In this document: positions 1 to 9,645 of the stretch, piece after piece | How positions within the stretch are numbered: the stretch's first letter is position 1 | How the letters are laid out: each line of letters opens with the position of its first letter | Source of the DNA: Ga0077560 sp046330395 | GTDB lineage: Bacteria > Actinomycetota > Thermoleophilia > Miltoncostaeales > Miltoncostaeaceae | NCBI GenBank assembly: GCA_046330395.1 | Contig: JAXLSS010000001.1 | Coordinates: 124,001 to 188,000, forward strand | DNA length: 64,000 bases | Reading direction: 5' to 3' | Notes under the pieces: generated by a model | Seen by the model: the letters and a program-made list of their open reading frames with translations, nothing else | The model's database searches: none | Told to the model about the DNA's origin: nothing | Made by a program: the position numbers and the translations under genes

Positions 1-2
1 CG

Positions 3-440
3 GACGCGCGGCAATGCGTGCGCGCCTACATGGCCGAACTCGACCGGCGCTCACCGGTGCCGTACGACCCGGGGGCCGGTGTGTCGGCCCGTCCGGACGA
101 GTTCCGGGCCCCGCTGGGGGCCTTCGTGGTGGGCACCCTGGGTCACGAGGCGGTGTGCTGCGGGGCCGTCAAGCACGTGCCGGGATGCCCGGCCGAGGTG
201 AAACGGATGTGGGTGTCCGACGCGGTGCGCGGGCTGGGCGTCGGGCGGCGGCTGCTGCGGCACCTCGAACGCCTGGCGGCTGCCGCGGGTGCCACCGCGG
301 TGCGGCTGGAGACCAACCGGACCCTTGTGGAGGCCATCGGTTTGTACCGGTCGGAGGGATACAGCGAGGTGCCCGCCTTCAACGACGAGCCCTTCGCCCA
401 CCACTGGTTTCAGAAGCAGCTGACCGGTGCCGGCGGCTGA
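3..440 (+). CDS. GNAT family N-acetyltransferase (5' end outside window)
   Basis: Predicted to transfer an acetyl group from acetyl-CoA to a small molecule or amine; substrate unknown. The acetyl-CoA binding motif A is visible as VRGLGVGRRLL, followed by a helix and the usual C-terminal YRSEGYSEVPAF strand. The frame stays open to the left edge of the window and the residues before the first GTG (position 18) still look like family sequence (DARQC then VRAYMAELD), so the true start probably lies upstream and the GTG at 18 and ATG at 30 are internal. About 145 residues are visible, near the family's usual length, so only a few residues should be missing. Confidence 0.8.
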   Translation, partial: DARQCVRAYMAELDRRSPVPYDPGAGVSARPDEFRAPLGAFVVGTLGHEAVCCGAVKHVPGCPAEVKRMWVSDAVRGLGVGRRLLRHLERLAAAAGATAVRLETNRTLVEAIGLYRSEGYSEVPAFNDEPFAHHWFQKQLTGAGG

Positions 441-575
441 ACACTCCCCATCCCCACGACAGGACGGAGGCTGGACGCCGACTCGCGGTGCGATGTATTT
501 CGCCTGATGCTCGGATGTCGTTCCGTAACGATTCATGTCTTCTGATCTCATCGAACCGCAGCGGAGAGGACCGAG

Positions 576-2201
576 ATGAGCGCAATGCGTCTGGCGGTGA
601 GCGTGGCCCTGATGCTGGGAGCGCTGGGCGCGGGGTCGGCCGCCGCCGCCCCGTGGTCGCCGCCCGTGCGGGTGTCCACCTCGGATGACGAGGCCATCGA
701 CACCACGCCCGTGGTGCTGGGTGTGGGTGCGTTGCCCGGTGGCGGCACCACGGTGGCCCTCCAGGGCGGCCTGGGCGTGCGCGTGGGGCTGTTGGGGGCG
801 GGGGGAACAAAGACGGGCGACCCCGTCACCGTGGACGGCTCCCAGTACGGGGCCGCCGCGGCGGTGAGCAACGTCAACGGCGTGTCGTTGTTCCTGTACG
901 GGCACCCGGATGGCGGCGTGTTCGCCGCGTTCCGCCGCCAGGACGGCAGCGTGCAGGCGTTCCCCACCCCCATCGTCGCCACGAGCGCCAACGAGTCCGT
1001 GATGGCCGTGGCGGGTGCCATCGACGCGCACGCGAACGCCCTGGCGCTGGTCTCGGTGGTGAAGGAGGACGCGCATGAGCACGTCATCGGCGGCCGCGTG
1101 CAGCTGGTGCGCTTCCGCGTGGGTCCGGGGTGGAGCGCGCCCGTCACCCTGGTCTCGTCGGTGGAACCCGCCATGGGGCAGATGGACGTCACCCTCAACG
1201 ACTTCGGCCAGGGCAGCGTCGCGTGGCTGGCGCACCGTGCGGGCAAGCGCGTGGTGGTGCAGACGGCCCGCGTCACGCTGAGCCCCGGTCCCGTGCACGT
1301 GCGCAGCACCGCCGCGCTGCGCGGGGACCCGTGCGCGCTGAACCTGGCGGCCGGCCAGACCGGCGCACCGCTGGTGGCGTGGAGCGTCACCTCCAGCAGC
1401 TGCTACGGCGGGGCCACCGTGTGGGCCGCGCGGATGGCGGCGTCCGGGGCGTTGGGGTCCCAGACGAACCTGGGACCGGCCTACGGCCCGTTGTCGGCGG
1501 GCAGCGACGCCGTGGGCAACGCCACGGTGGGCTGGCTCGACCCCAAGGGCCGCGTCAAGCTGCACCAGGCGCCGGCCGGTGCCGCTTCGGGCACGCAGAC
1601 CACCCTGTGGCAGCCGAGCCGCCGGAAGGGGCAGACCGGGGCATCGCAGCTCCGGGTGGCCGTGGACGGCGTGGGCGACACGGTGGTGGGCTGGAGCCCC
1701 GAGGTGAACGACGGTGAGTTCACCAGGGTGGTCGCCGCGGTGCGGCCCGCGGGGGGTCGCTTCGGATCGGTCGAACCCGTGGGTGACGGGGGCGACTCGC
1801 GCAGCTCCGGGCCGTTGCAGCTGACCATCGGGCCCGACGGCATCACGCGGGCGGCCTGGACCGAGGGTGCCGGCAACTGCTGCGGTTCCGTGGAGGCCGG
1901 CGTGCGCAAGCCGCTGCCGCGCGTCACCGCATCCTCCCTCGTGATCGCGGGGTCGGGCGCCGCCGCCAGGGCGTCGTTCCGGCTGTCGGCCGCCGGGGTG
2001 GTGCAGGTGACCCTCACCGGCGACGGCGCCATCCCGCATGGCACCGCCGTGCTGGTGCGTGGGCACGCCGGCCGCAACGCGCTGCGCCTGGGGCCGGTGG
2101 TGAAGGGGCTGCCGGCGGGCACCTACCACGTGGTGGTGGGGCCCGCCTCCGGTGGCCTGTACGCCACCCAGCCCACCGCGACGCTGGTGGTGGGCGGGTA
2201 G
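576..2201 (+). CDS. Secreted repeat protein of unknown function
   Basis: A 541-residue protein with a Sec signal peptide (roughly residues 1-25, hydrophobic core then an Ala-rich cleavage region). The mature part is beta-rich, with recurring units ending in phrases such as VVGWS, VAWLAHR and LVAWSV spaced by about 50-60 residues, which suggests a beta-propeller-like or sandwich-repeat fold. The C-terminal 90 residues look like a separate Ig-like sandwich. A GGAGAGGA Shine-Dalgarno lies just before ATG 576. I do not recognise a specific function; proteins of this style are common exported products in high-GC actinobacteria. A strong hairpin follows the stop codon, so it is probably monocistronic. 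Confidence 0.75.
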   Translation: MSAMRLAVSVALMLGALGAGSAAAAPWSPPVRVSTSDDEAIDTTPVVLGVGALPGGGTTVALQGGLGVRVGLLGAGGTKTGDPVTVDGSQYGAAAAVSNVNGVSLFLYGHPDGGVFAAFRRQDGSVQAFPTPIVATSANESVMAVAGAIDAHANALALVSVVKEDAHEHVIGGRVQLVRFRVGPGWSAPVTLVSSVEPAMGQMDVTLNDFGQGSVAWLAHRAGKRVVVQTARVTLSPGPVHVRSTAALRGDPCALNLAAGQTGAPLVAWSVTSSSCYGGATVWAARMAASGALGSQTNLGPAYGPLSAGSDAVGNATVGWLDPKGRVKLHQAPAGAASGTQTTLWQPSRRKGQTGASQLRVAVDGVGDTVVGWSPEVNDGEFTRVVAAVRPAGGRFGSVEPVGDGGDSRSSGPLQLTIGPDGITRAAWTEGAGNCCGSVEAGVRKPLPRVTASSLVIAGSGAAARASFRLSAAGVVQVTLTGDGAIPHGTAVLVRGHAGRNALRLGPVVKGLPAGTYHVVVGPASGGLYATQPTATLVVGG

Positions 2202-2209
2202 ACGCGCGG

Positions 2210-2252
2210 GCGCCCGGCCGGGGGCACCCAGCGGTGCCGGCCGGCCGGGCGC
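2210..2252 (+). terminator. Long GC hairpin after the secreted protein gene
   Basis: The 12-base arms GCGCCCGGCCGG and CCGGCCGGGCGC (2210-2221 and 2241-2252) are perfectly complementary, and the inner GGCACC/GGTGCC pair extends the stem to a 4-base loop. It starts 8 bases after the stop codon. There is no T-run, as is common in high-GC genomes. It separates this gene from the permease gene starting at 2280. Confidence 0.6.
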
Positions 2253-2279
2253 GCCGTGTGGCGCGCGGGTGGAGGGGGT

Positions 2280-3458
2280 ATGCCCTCCACGATGACGTGG
2301 CTCTCCGATGCGCTCCGCTTCGCCGCCGGCATGGGGTGGGAGATCCTGTGGGCGCTCATCCTGGGGTTCGCCCTCTCCGGGGCGGTGCAGGCGGTGGTGG
2401 GCAAGGAGCAGATGCGCCGCCTGCTGCCCGATGACTCCCTGCGGCCCATGGCCACCGCCGTGGGCCTGGGCGCGGCCTCGTCGTCCTGCTCGTACGCCGC
2501 CGTCGCCCTGGCGCGGTCGCTGTTCCGCAAGGGCGCGGACTTCACCGCGTCGATGGCGTTCCAGTTCGCATCCACCAACCTGGTGTTCGAGCTGGGGATC
2601 ATCATGTGGGTGGTGCTGGGGTGGGAGTTCGCGGCGGGCGAGTTCCTGGGCGGCCCGCTGATGATCCTGATCATGTGGATGCTGTTCCGGCGGTTCCTCA
2701 CACCGTCGCTGGTGGACGCGGCGCGGCGCAACGCCGAACGCGGCCGGCTGGGGCGCATGGAGGGCCACGCCGACATGGACATGTCCGCCCACGGCACCAG
2801 CCTGCGGCGACGGCTGGTGTCGCCATCCGGGTTCACCTCGGTGTCGCACCACTTCGTCATGGACTGGGCGGCGGTGTGGGTGGACATCTTGGTGGGGTTG
2901 CTCATCGCGGGGGCGCTGGCGGCCTGGGTGCCCGACGGCTTCTGGCAGGGCCTGTTCCTGGAGCACCACGGCGGGCTGGCGCGGCTGTGGGGGCCGGTGG
3001 TGGGGCCCCTGGTGGCCGTGCTGTCGTTCGTGTGCTCCATCGGCAACGTGCCGCTGGCGGCGGTGCTGTGGAACGGCGGCATCAGCTTCGGCGGGGTCCT
3101 GTCGTTCATCTTCGCCGACCTGCTGGTGCTGCCGGTCATCGACATCTACCGCAGGTACTACGGGTGGCGGGTCACCGGCTTCCTGACGATCACCTTCTTC
3201 GCGTCCATGGTGCTGGCCGGCTGGGTCACCGACCTGGTCTTCGAGGCACTGGGATGGGTGCCCACCGCGCGCGCGGCGAAGGTGGAGATGGCCCACATCA
3301 CCTGGAACTACACGACGGTGCTCAACATCGCGTTCCTGGCGCTGGCGGCGGTGTTGGTGGTGCGGTTCGTCCGCACGGGGGGCGTCCCGATGCTCCGCAT
3401 GATGGGGAAGCCCATGCAGCACGACCACACCGTGGACGGGCGCACCTCCCTGCGCTGA
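2280..3458 (+). CDS. YraQ/UPF0718-type permease
   Basis: Polytopic inner-membrane protein of about 392 residues with two similar membrane halves separated by a polar, Met/His-containing linker (HADMDMSAHG). Conserved family motifs are visible: SSSCSYAAVALARSLFRKGA with FQFASTNLVFELG in the first half, and CSIGNVPLAAVLWNGG with FADLLVLPVIDIYRRYYG in the second. Relatives include ArsP-type exporters, so metal, metalloid or organoarsenical efflux is possible, but the substrate cannot be read from sequence. I chose ATG 2280 because GGTGGAGGGGG sits directly upstream; an in-frame GTG at 2256 would add eight residues. The C-terminus carries HDHT, possibly metal-interacting. Confidence 0.8.
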   Translation: MPSTMTWLSDALRFAAGMGWEILWALILGFALSGAVQAVVGKEQMRRLLPDDSLRPMATAVGLGAASSSCSYAAVALARSLFRKGADFTASMAFQFASTNLVFELGIIMWVVLGWEFAAGEFLGGPLMILIMWMLFRRFLTPSLVDAARRNAERGRLGRMEGHADMDMSAHGTSLRRRLVSPSGFTSVSHHFVMDWAAVWVDILVGLLIAGALAAWVPDGFWQGLFLEHHGGLARLWGPVVGPLVAVLSFVCSIGNVPLAAVLWNGGISFGGVLSFIFADLLVLPVIDIYRRYYGWRVTGFLTITFFASMVLAGWVTDLVFEALGWVPTARAAKVEMAHITWNYTTVLNIAFLALAAVLVVRFVRTGGVPMLRMMGKPMQHDHTVDGRTSLR

Positions 3459-3556
3459 GGGCCGTCCGGACGCCAAGGCTCCCGTGTGGCTTTCCCGTGT
3501 GCGTCCTGCCACCCCCACCCGATGCGATTTCTCCCGCATGCGGCGAAAATCGTGGT

Positions 3557-4450
3557 GTGACCGCCGTGATCGAAACCCAGGAGCTCACGAAGTCCTACGG
3601 GTCCGAGCGCGGCATCGAGGCGGTGTCCCTGGAGGTGCGGCCCGGCGAGGTGTTCGGCTTCCTGGGATCCAACGGGGCCGGCAAGACCACCACCATCCGC
3701 GTGCTGCTCGACCTGCTGCACCCCACCGGGGGCCGGGCCCTGTTGTTCGGCCTCGACAGCCGCAGGGACAGCGTGGCCATCCGGGCGCGGCTGGGGAACC
3801 TGCCCGGCGACTTCGCGTACGACGAGCGGCTCACGGGCCGCGAGCTGCTGGAGTTCTTCGCCGCGCTGCGCGGGATGCGGGACCTGGGTCAGGCGCCGGC
3901 GCTGGCGGAGCGGTTCGAGGCCAACCTGGACCGCCCGCTGGGGCATCTGTCCCGGGGTAACCGGCAGAAGATCGGGTTGATCCAGGCCCTGTTCCACGGC
4001 CCCGAACTGCTCATCCTGGATGAGCCCACCAGCGGCCTGGACCCGTTGATGCAGGAGCAGTTCCTGGAGGTGATCGGCGAGCAGCGGGACAGCGGCGTGA
4101 CGGTGTTCCTGTCATCCCACGAGCTGCGCGAGGTGCAGCGCGTGTGCGACCGGGTGGGCATCATCCGCGCCGGCCGCCTGGTGGACGTGGAGCCGGTTGC
4201 CCAGCTTCGCCACCGCACCATGCACCGCGTGGAGCTGGTGTTCGCCAACCCGGTGGGGCCGGAGGAGCTCGCGGCGCTCCCCGGCGTGAGGGACCTCACG
4301 GTCACCGACGGCCGGATGGCGTTCCGCGTGGAGGGGGCGCTGGATCCCGTCATCAAGGCCGCGGCACGGCACACGGTGCGCGACGTGGAGATCGTGGAGC
4401 CGGGCCTGGAGGAGGTCTTCCTCGGCTTCTACCAGCACGGGGAGGGCTGA
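3557..4450 (+). CDS. ABC transporter ATP-binding protein (DrrA-like exporter)
   Basis: A 297-residue cytoplasmic ATPase that would power the permease encoded next. Walker A (GSNGAGKTTT), signature (LSRGNRQK), Walker B (LLILDEP) and H-loop (SSHE) are all intact and correctly spaced. A further roughly 80-residue C-terminal domain, ending in LEEVFLGFY, is typical of the DrrA/CcmA-like ABC-2 subfamily. The start is GTG 3557 (or GTG 3566); the frame is open far upstream but that part has no family similarity. Its stop overlaps the start of the permease gene (TGATG), so the two are translationally coupled. Cargo could be a drug, lipid or polysaccharide. Confidence 0.9.
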   Translation: MTAVIETQELTKSYGSERGIEAVSLEVRPGEVFGFLGSNGAGKTTTIRVLLDLLHPTGGRALLFGLDSRRDSVAIRARLGNLPGDFAYDERLTGRELLEFFAALRGMRDLGQAPALAERFEANLDRPLGHLSRGNRQKIGLIQALFHGPELLILDEPTSGLDPLMQEQFLEVIGEQRDSGVTVFLSSHELREVQRVCDRVGIIRAGRLVDVEPVAQLRHRTMHRVELVFANPVGPEELAALPGVRDLTVTDGRMAFRVEGALDPVIKAAARHTVRDVEIVEPGLEEVFLGFYQHGEG

Positions 4451-5307
4451 TGGGCACCGCCACCACACCGGCCGGCGTCGCGGCCGCGGCGACCCTCGCC
4501 CGGCCCCCCGGGGCCGCGGCCGGCCTGCGCGCGCTGGTGTGGCGTGGTCTGCGCGACCACCGCCTGACACCCCTCACCTGGGGCGGCTCGCTGGGTGCGC
4601 TGTGCGCGCTGATGGCGGCGATGTACCCCTCGATGAGCGACGCCATCGACCGCATCATGCGCGAGTACCCCAGGAACCTGCTGAAGGCCTTCGGGGTGGC
4701 CACCATCGACTCGTTCGAGTCATGGCTGCACGCGGAGATGTTCAGCATCATCGTGCCCATCGCCGTGGCGTTCCTGGCCGCCCGCGCGGCCACCCGGTGG
4801 CTGGTGGAGGCCGAACAGCGCGGCCACCTGGACACGCTGCTCGCCACCCCGCTGGCCCGTCCCGTCCTGGTGGCGGGGGCGTTCATCACCACCGCGCTGG
4901 TACTGGTGGAGGTGCTGGCGGTGGTGGGTGCGCTCACCTACTTGGTGGCCGTCATCGCCGGGGCCCACCCCACCCTCAGCGTGCTGCTGGCAGGCCTGGT
5001 CGGGGTGTTCGCCCTGTCACTGTTCTTCGCCGGCGTGGCCGTGCTGGCGGCGGGGTTCCTGCACAACGCCGGGGCGGTCACCGGCGTCGCCGCGATGCTG
5101 CTGGGACTGATGTACACACTCAACTTCGTCGCCCGCACCGTCCCCAGCGTGTCGGGACTGCGGTGGGCCTCCGCGTTCCACTACTACGGGTCGCCCATGA
5201 TCGACGGCCTGGATCTTGTCCCCACCCTCGGTCTGGTGCTGGTGGGGCTGGCCATGGCGGCCGTGGGGGCCGTGCTGTTCACGCGGCGGGACGTGCTGTC
5301 CCGCTGA
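4450..5307 (+). CDS. ABC-2 type transporter permease
   Basis: A 285-residue integral membrane partner of the preceding ATPase. About six hydrophobic segments are visible. A periplasm-facing stretch follows the first one (MYPSMSDAIDRIM), and an ABC-2-like cytoplasmic region is seen at EAEQRGHLDTLLATPLARP, typical of the coupling segment of this family. The ATG overlaps the upstream stop codon by one base. Together the two genes make a complete half-plus-half exporter; no substrate-specific gene sits beside them. Confidence 0.85.
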   Translation: MGTATTPAGVAAAATLARPPGAAAGLRALVWRGLRDHRLTPLTWGGSLGALCALMAAMYPSMSDAIDRIMREYPRNLLKAFGVATIDSFESWLHAEMFSIIVPIAVAFLAARAATRWLVEAEQRGHLDTLLATPLARPVLVAGAFITTALVLVEVLAVVGALTYLVAVIAGAHPTLSVLLAGLVGVFALSLFFAGVAVLAAGFLHNAGAVTGVAAMLLGLMYTLNFVARTVPSVSGLRWASAFHYYGSPMIDGLDLVPTLGLVLVGLAMAAVGAVLFTRRDVLSR

Positions 5308-5336
5308 GCGCGCGGGTCAGAATGGGCGCCTGCGCC

Positions 5337-6599
5337 TCACGGTGCATGGGCGAACGCCGTCTCGACCTTCACCCACTTGAGGAGTCGCTCGCCGAAGGCG
5401 TGCATGTCGTCCTCGGTGGTGAACCCCGTGGCCGAGCACGAGAAGGCGAAGCCGCCCGTGCCGCCCGGTGTCGGCGGGTCAGCGCTGAGACTCACGGAAT
5501 CGCTCCAGATCTGCGGAGTTGCCGCGGTGACCTTCCCCGGCTTGTGGATCCCGACCTTGGCGATGTGCTCCGTTGGGGCCGGGGTGATGTCACCGGCGAA
5601 CATGCGCTTCATCCTGACGCTCACACGTAGGTGGTCGAGCATGGGGCGCAGCAGGTGGACCGATCCGGGGACCACCAGCCCCTGGCTCAGGCAGGCGAAC
5701 AGCAGCGCGAACGACGCGCTGCTGCCGGCCTGCGTCGAGGCCCCCATCTCATTCCCGCGCGGTGGCTGGGGTACCACCGGAACCGAGACGGGGCTGATGA
5801 GGCGCCTTGCGCGCTTGTCCGGAGCGGCGTACCAGCCCCCCAGGTGCAGCCCCGTCCGGGACCTGGGATCGAACAGCCCCAGCTGCGCCATGCACGTCAT
5901 GAGGTAGGGCACACCCAGCGTGGTGACACAGGCCGTCGCCGCCCAGTTGTTGCTCCAGCGCAGTGCGAGGTGCAGCACGTCGTGGAACGGGAGCGCGCCC
6001 AGCAGCTCGTAGCGCTCGGTATTCGTGGTGCCCTTCGCGTCCAGCTGGTCGTCCAGTTCATCCAGCCGGTCGATGTACTCCTCGGTGTAGTCGCCGGCAA
6101 GGCGCCTGCGGGTGCCGGCCTCGAGTTCGAGATCCGCGGGCAGACCCGTCTCGTCGAAACGCGGATCCAGGATGCGCTGGTAGTCGGGAAGCTGGGAGGC
6201 CTTGAGTCGCCCGAGTCTGCTCACCAGCGGACTGGGGGACGCGGTCCAGTGGCTGAGCAGGCCGCGCCAGGCCTCAGCGCGTGTGCGTGGACCGGTCAGA
6301 TCGGCGCTGGCCCGGATGTCCTCGCGCAGCTGGAATGCCGCCACCCCGAGCGGCATCTTGGCCATGCTCGCCACGTAGCGCTCGTCCTGCGCGTGCCAGC
6401 CCGCGGATCGCGGGGGGCCTGCCCCCGCCAGGTCGATCACCGCCAGTGACCGCGGCCGCCGCGCCTGCTCGACGGTGCGGATCAGATCGGCCAGCGATCG
6501 CTCCATCGAGGCGTCGCGTGCGGCTCCAAGCCGCCGCTGCAGGGACGCATCCTTCGGGGCGACGAACGACGCGGTCTGCGGGAGCCGGTCGTCGGCCAT
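5337..6599 (-). CDS. Class A beta-lactamase-fold protein, function unknown
   Basis: A 420-residue protein with the three hallmark motifs of the penicillin-binding/class A serine hydrolase fold in order: S78-M-A-K81 (SxxK), S216-N-N218 (SDN-like) and K348-V-G350 (KTG-like). The spacing is longer than in a secreted beta-lactamase because of an insert between the first two motifs. There is no signal peptide, so it is probably cytoplasmic and not an antibiotic resistance enzyme. It starts 4 bases after the stop of the 982-residue protein gene, so the two are co-transcribed and probably act together. Whether the serine is catalytic is inference; the substitution of T by V in the KTG box may weaken transpeptidase-like chemistry. 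Confidence 0.6.
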   Translation of the reverse strand: MADDRLPQTASFVAPKDASLQRRLGAARDASMERSLADLIRTVEQARRPRSLAVIDLAGAGPPRSAGWHAQDERYVASMAKMPLGVAAFQLREDIRASADLTGPRTRAEAWRGLLSHWTASPSPLVSRLGRLKASQLPDYQRILDPRFDETGLPADLELEAGTRRRLAGDYTEEYIDRLDELDDQLDAKGTTNTERYELLGALPFHDVLHLALRWSNNWAATACVTTLGVPYLMTCMAQLGLFDPRSRTGLHLGGWYAAPDKRARRLISPVSVPVVPQPPRGNEMGASTQAGSSASFALLFACLSQGLVVPGSVHLLRPMLDHLRVSVRMKRMFAGDITPAPTEHIAKVGIHKPGKVTAATPQIWSDSVSLSADPPTPGGTGGFAFSCSATGFTTEDDMHAFGERLLKWVKVETAFAHAP

Positions 6600-6603
6600 C
6601 GCC

Positions 6604-9552
6604 CTACGGGGCCGGCAGCGGCGTGCTGCTCCCGATCAGGTACTTCAGAGCGGTGGGCACGCGGTACTCCCACGGTGTGCCGACGGGTGTCGCACCCTCC
6701 CGGTCATCCTGCTGGTGGCGGATCTCCTCGTCCACCGGAACGAACAGCGGGTCGCCGATGGCCGGGGCGTCGCCCCCGAACCACGGCAGGCCCGTGGCCA
6801 GGAAGTACAGGCACGCGGTCTCGAACCTTGGGGTGGCCGGCACCAGCACACGCGCCACCCCGGACCGCAGGAACGTGGTGAACACACCGTCGGCTTCGCT
6901 GCGGCGCGCCAGCGTCTCCAGCATGCGCTGGGAGGTCACCCAGTAGCCCGGGTAGAGCACGAAGCTCAGGTTGGTCCAGTCGAACGCCTGCTCGACGAAT
7001 TGGCAGAGGGTCGCCTGGTGGAAGTCGACGGCTGAAACGCGTTCGTAGAAGTTGCGCGTGGAGATCGCGAAGCCCGCGGTGGCGTTCGCGGCGCCGGGAT
7101 TGGTGACCGTGAACGCCGGCCACTCCTGCACCACCGTGCTCTGGGCGTCGGCGTCATCGACGGTCAGGCCGAGGTCCGACAACAGGGTGGCCACGATGCG
7201 CTTGCGCAGCGCGTCGAGCACGAGCTGGCGATTCTCGAGCTCCGAGGCCCCCGCGAGCAGGTCGTTCACGACGGTCGCCCTGAGCCGCCTCACCTCGTCG
7301 TCGTAACTGGCCTTGGCCTGATCGTAGGCGGCCTGCCGCGCCTGGTTACGCTGGTCGATGGGGCGCCGGAACTCGGTGAGCACCTTCCGGTACACGTCGG
7401 CGCGCCACCGCGCCAGCTGCGCGTCGGAGCACCGGAGATGGAGGTAGACCACGAGGTCGACGTTGTCCGCGTCGCTGAACTCGAACGTGAGCGTGGTGGC
7501 GTCGCCCCGCAGCGTGGTGGGCTCTGATGGGTTGAAGGTGCTGTTGTAAACGAACTTGTTCGAGGTGTCCGGACCGGGAAGGTCGAACATCAGGCGTCCG
7601 TCGATGCGCACCGCGACGCTGTTCCGGTCCACCCCGGCGGGCGAGAGGTCCGACGTCTTGAAGATGGCGCTGCCGTACAACCTGACGCCCACCACGTCAT
7701 AGCCCTCGAACTTGTGCGCACACTGGAACGAGAAACTGGTGAACTGGTCGTGGTCGCCCTTGGTCTCGAACTTGAATCGGCCGGACCCGTCATTGGGGGA
7801 CAGCGTGATCCACACGTCCTGCGGGGGATAGGCCACCCCGGAGAGGTCGTAGGTCTGGCAAAGGTCACGGAACCGCGGCTCATCGATGGCCGCGGCCGCG
7901 AACCCGATGCTGGTGCTCTCGAGCGCCAACGCGGCGGGAGGTGCCGGCAGCTGGACGTCAAGGTCATGGGCGCGCAGCAGGTCATCCACCAGGCCCAGGG
8001 CCGGCTCGCGCACCAGGGTCTCGAACAGCAGCCGCTTGCCGTAGTTGTAAACCTGACCCCGGTAACGGCGCGTGAGCCACGCGTAGATCGCGCTCTTGTG
8101 GCCGTTGGTGCTCTTGCGCTGGTGGAACTCCGTGCGCTCGTGCTCGATGGTCTGCGTGATGCGCCGGTGCGTTGCGACGGTGCGCTCCACGCGTGACACG
8201 GCCTTGGCGACCACCTCCCGCGCGAACTCACTGCCGGACCGGCTCGTCGAGGTGCTGTCGGTCGTGTAGCCGAGCGAGCCGCTGGTGGAGACGGTCACGG
8301 GCTTCTGGTCGTACTGCACCGACACCGAGGCGTTGACCGCGAGTGCGCTCTTGTTGATGTTCTCAGCCTCGGTCTTGACCGAGAACCGGTTGGACTCCTG
8401 GGTGTCCGATTCGGTGGCCTCGGTCGAGGTGATGTCCTGGCCGAACACGTCTTCGGACCGCTCCAGATCGCGCAACGTCAGCCGCACGGTGCTGCCGTCC
8501 GGGGTGTTCTCGATGTCCGCGATGTCGGTGGCCTCGTAGCCGATCAGTTCTGCCCGGACGATGTTGAGGTCGCCGATCCCAATGGGTCGCAGTGCGGGGA
8601 GGGCGCTCAGGAACCGCCACAGCTGGACCGCGACGGGATGCACCGACGGCGGCACGGCCAGCACGGCCCGCGCATCCTCGATGGTTTGCACGACCGGCCA
8701 GCCGGCGAGGTCTTCGACCTGGTCCCACGCGGCCAGGGCCGGGCCGATGACGGCGTCCGTTTCCAGCACATGGCGTTCCAGCGCCGAGGCGGTTCCTCCG
8801 CGCACCGCGCGATACACCCCGTCGATGGCCAGCACCAACATCAGGTACAGCAGCCTCAGCACCTCCACGATCCGGGCGGGATCCGTCGACTGCCAGTGGT
8901 TCAGTACCACGAGGGTGAGGAACGCCTCGAACAGGGCGCCGCGCGCCTTATCGGCGGGCGCCCGGCCCCGTGGGCCCCCCACGGTGTAGGCCAATAGCGA
9001 CTTGCCGAGGTGGCGTTCGAATTCCCCCACCAGGTTGGCCACCGCCTGCTGGTTGGCGGTGCGGGTGGCCGCGGCGATCTGCGTGGGTGTGGGGTTCGGC
9101 CCGGCGTCCACCACCAACGGTGTGTCCAGCCAGTCCGTCAGGGTGTCGAGACATCGCTCCAGAGCTCGCCACTCGGTGATGCCCAGGGTGCTCGGGTCGT
9201 CCGGCAGAAGGCGCCAGCGGCCCTCCCCATCCGCGATGCAATGCGCGCGGCCGGGGTCGCCCCAGTAGTACCCGTCGGCGTCCGCGCACCATGTGGCGAC
9301 CGTCAACGCGGCGGTCAGCTGTGCCTTCAGCTCGTCGCGGTGTCCATCGAGATCGGGGTCGTTCCCGATGCACAGGACGTGCTCAACCACGGCTCGCCCG
9401 GTCTCGGTGCGCTGCAACCCATCCAGCGTGCCGATGTGCGTGGCGTACGGCCGGCCGTCCCACACCACCGCGAGAAGGTCCGAGGGGGGCCACCGCCGCG
9501 GCGCGTTCGGCGTCGCCGGATCACGAAGATGCACGTACTCGAAGAGGTCCAT
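6604..9552 (-). CDS. Large uncharacterised protein (982 aa)
   Basis: No enzyme motif is recognised. Residues 1-320 are mixed and mostly helical, with a hydrophobic stretch near 208-246. Around 322-350 comes GIGDLNIVRAELIGYE followed by IENT. Residues 360-440 are Ser/Thr-rich with beta character, and 440-500 form a charged helix ending in RGQVYNYGKRLLFETLV. A beta domain (about 560-720) and a charged, coiled-coil-like helix (about 730-800) follow, then a C-terminal domain. From memory, the GIxDL / IEN / YNYGKRLLFE pattern recurs in large uncharacterised proteins of several phyla; I cannot name a family. There is no signal peptide. It lies upstream of a beta-lactamase-fold gene and downstream of two small membrane protein genes. 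Confidence 0.65.
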   Translation of the reverse strand: MDLFEYVHLRDPATPNAPRRWPPSDLLAVVWDGRPYATHIGTLDGLQRTETGRAVVEHVLCIGNDPDLDGHRDELKAQLTAALTVATWCADADGYYWGDPGRAHCIADGEGRWRLLPDDPSTLGITEWRALERCLDTLTDWLDTPLVVDAGPNPTPTQIAAATRTANQQAVANLVGEFERHLGKSLLAYTVGGPRGRAPADKARGALFEAFLTLVVLNHWQSTDPARIVEVLRLLYLMLVLAIDGVYRAVRGGTASALERHVLETDAVIGPALAAWDQVEDLAGWPVVQTIEDARAVLAVPPSVHPVAVQLWRFLSALPALRPIGIGDLNIVRAELIGYEATDIADIENTPDGSTVRLTLRDLERSEDVFGQDITSTEATESDTQESNRFSVKTEAENINKSALAVNASVSVQYDQKPVTVSTSGSLGYTTDSTSTSRSGSEFAREVVAKAVSRVERTVATHRRITQTIEHERTEFHQRKSTNGHKSAIYAWLTRRYRGQVYNYGKRLLFETLVREPALGLVDDLLRAHDLDVQLPAPPAALALESTSIGFAAAAIDEPRFRDLCQTYDLSGVAYPPQDVWITLSPNDGSGRFKFETKGDHDQFTSFSFQCAHKFEGYDVVGVRLYGSAIFKTSDLSPAGVDRNSVAVRIDGRLMFDLPGPDTSNKFVYNSTFNPSEPTTLRGDATTLTFEFSDADNVDLVVYLHLRCSDAQLARWRADVYRKVLTEFRRPIDQRNQARQAAYDQAKASYDDEVRRLRATVVNDLLAGASELENRQLVLDALRKRIVATLLSDLGLTVDDADAQSTVVQEWPAFTVTNPGAANATAGFAISTRNFYERVSAVDFHQATLCQFVEQAFDWTNLSFVLYPGYWVTSQRMLETLARRSEADGVFTTFLRSGVARVLVPATPRFETACLYFLATGLPWFGGDAPAIGDPLFVPVDEEIRHQQDDREGATPVGTPWEYRVPTALKYLIGSSTPLPAP

Positions 9553-9645
9553 GCGGCCCCCGGAGGCAACGGCTGCGCGGCGATTCTCCGACGATTGGGT
9601 CGCGGATGTCCAGGGGGCGGCGGTCCCGACGAAACCCCCCTCGAC

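Noticed and set aside
51..3539. Very long minus-strand open frame opposite the first four genes
   Set aside because: It is Arg/His/Gly/Gln-rich without recognisable domains, and it lies opposite well-supported genes; such frames are a by-product of very high GC.
5337..6599. Antibiotic-resistance beta-lactamase
   Set aside because: No signal peptide, KVG instead of KTG, and an operon with large uncharacterised proteins; the fold is recognised but a resistance role is not supported.
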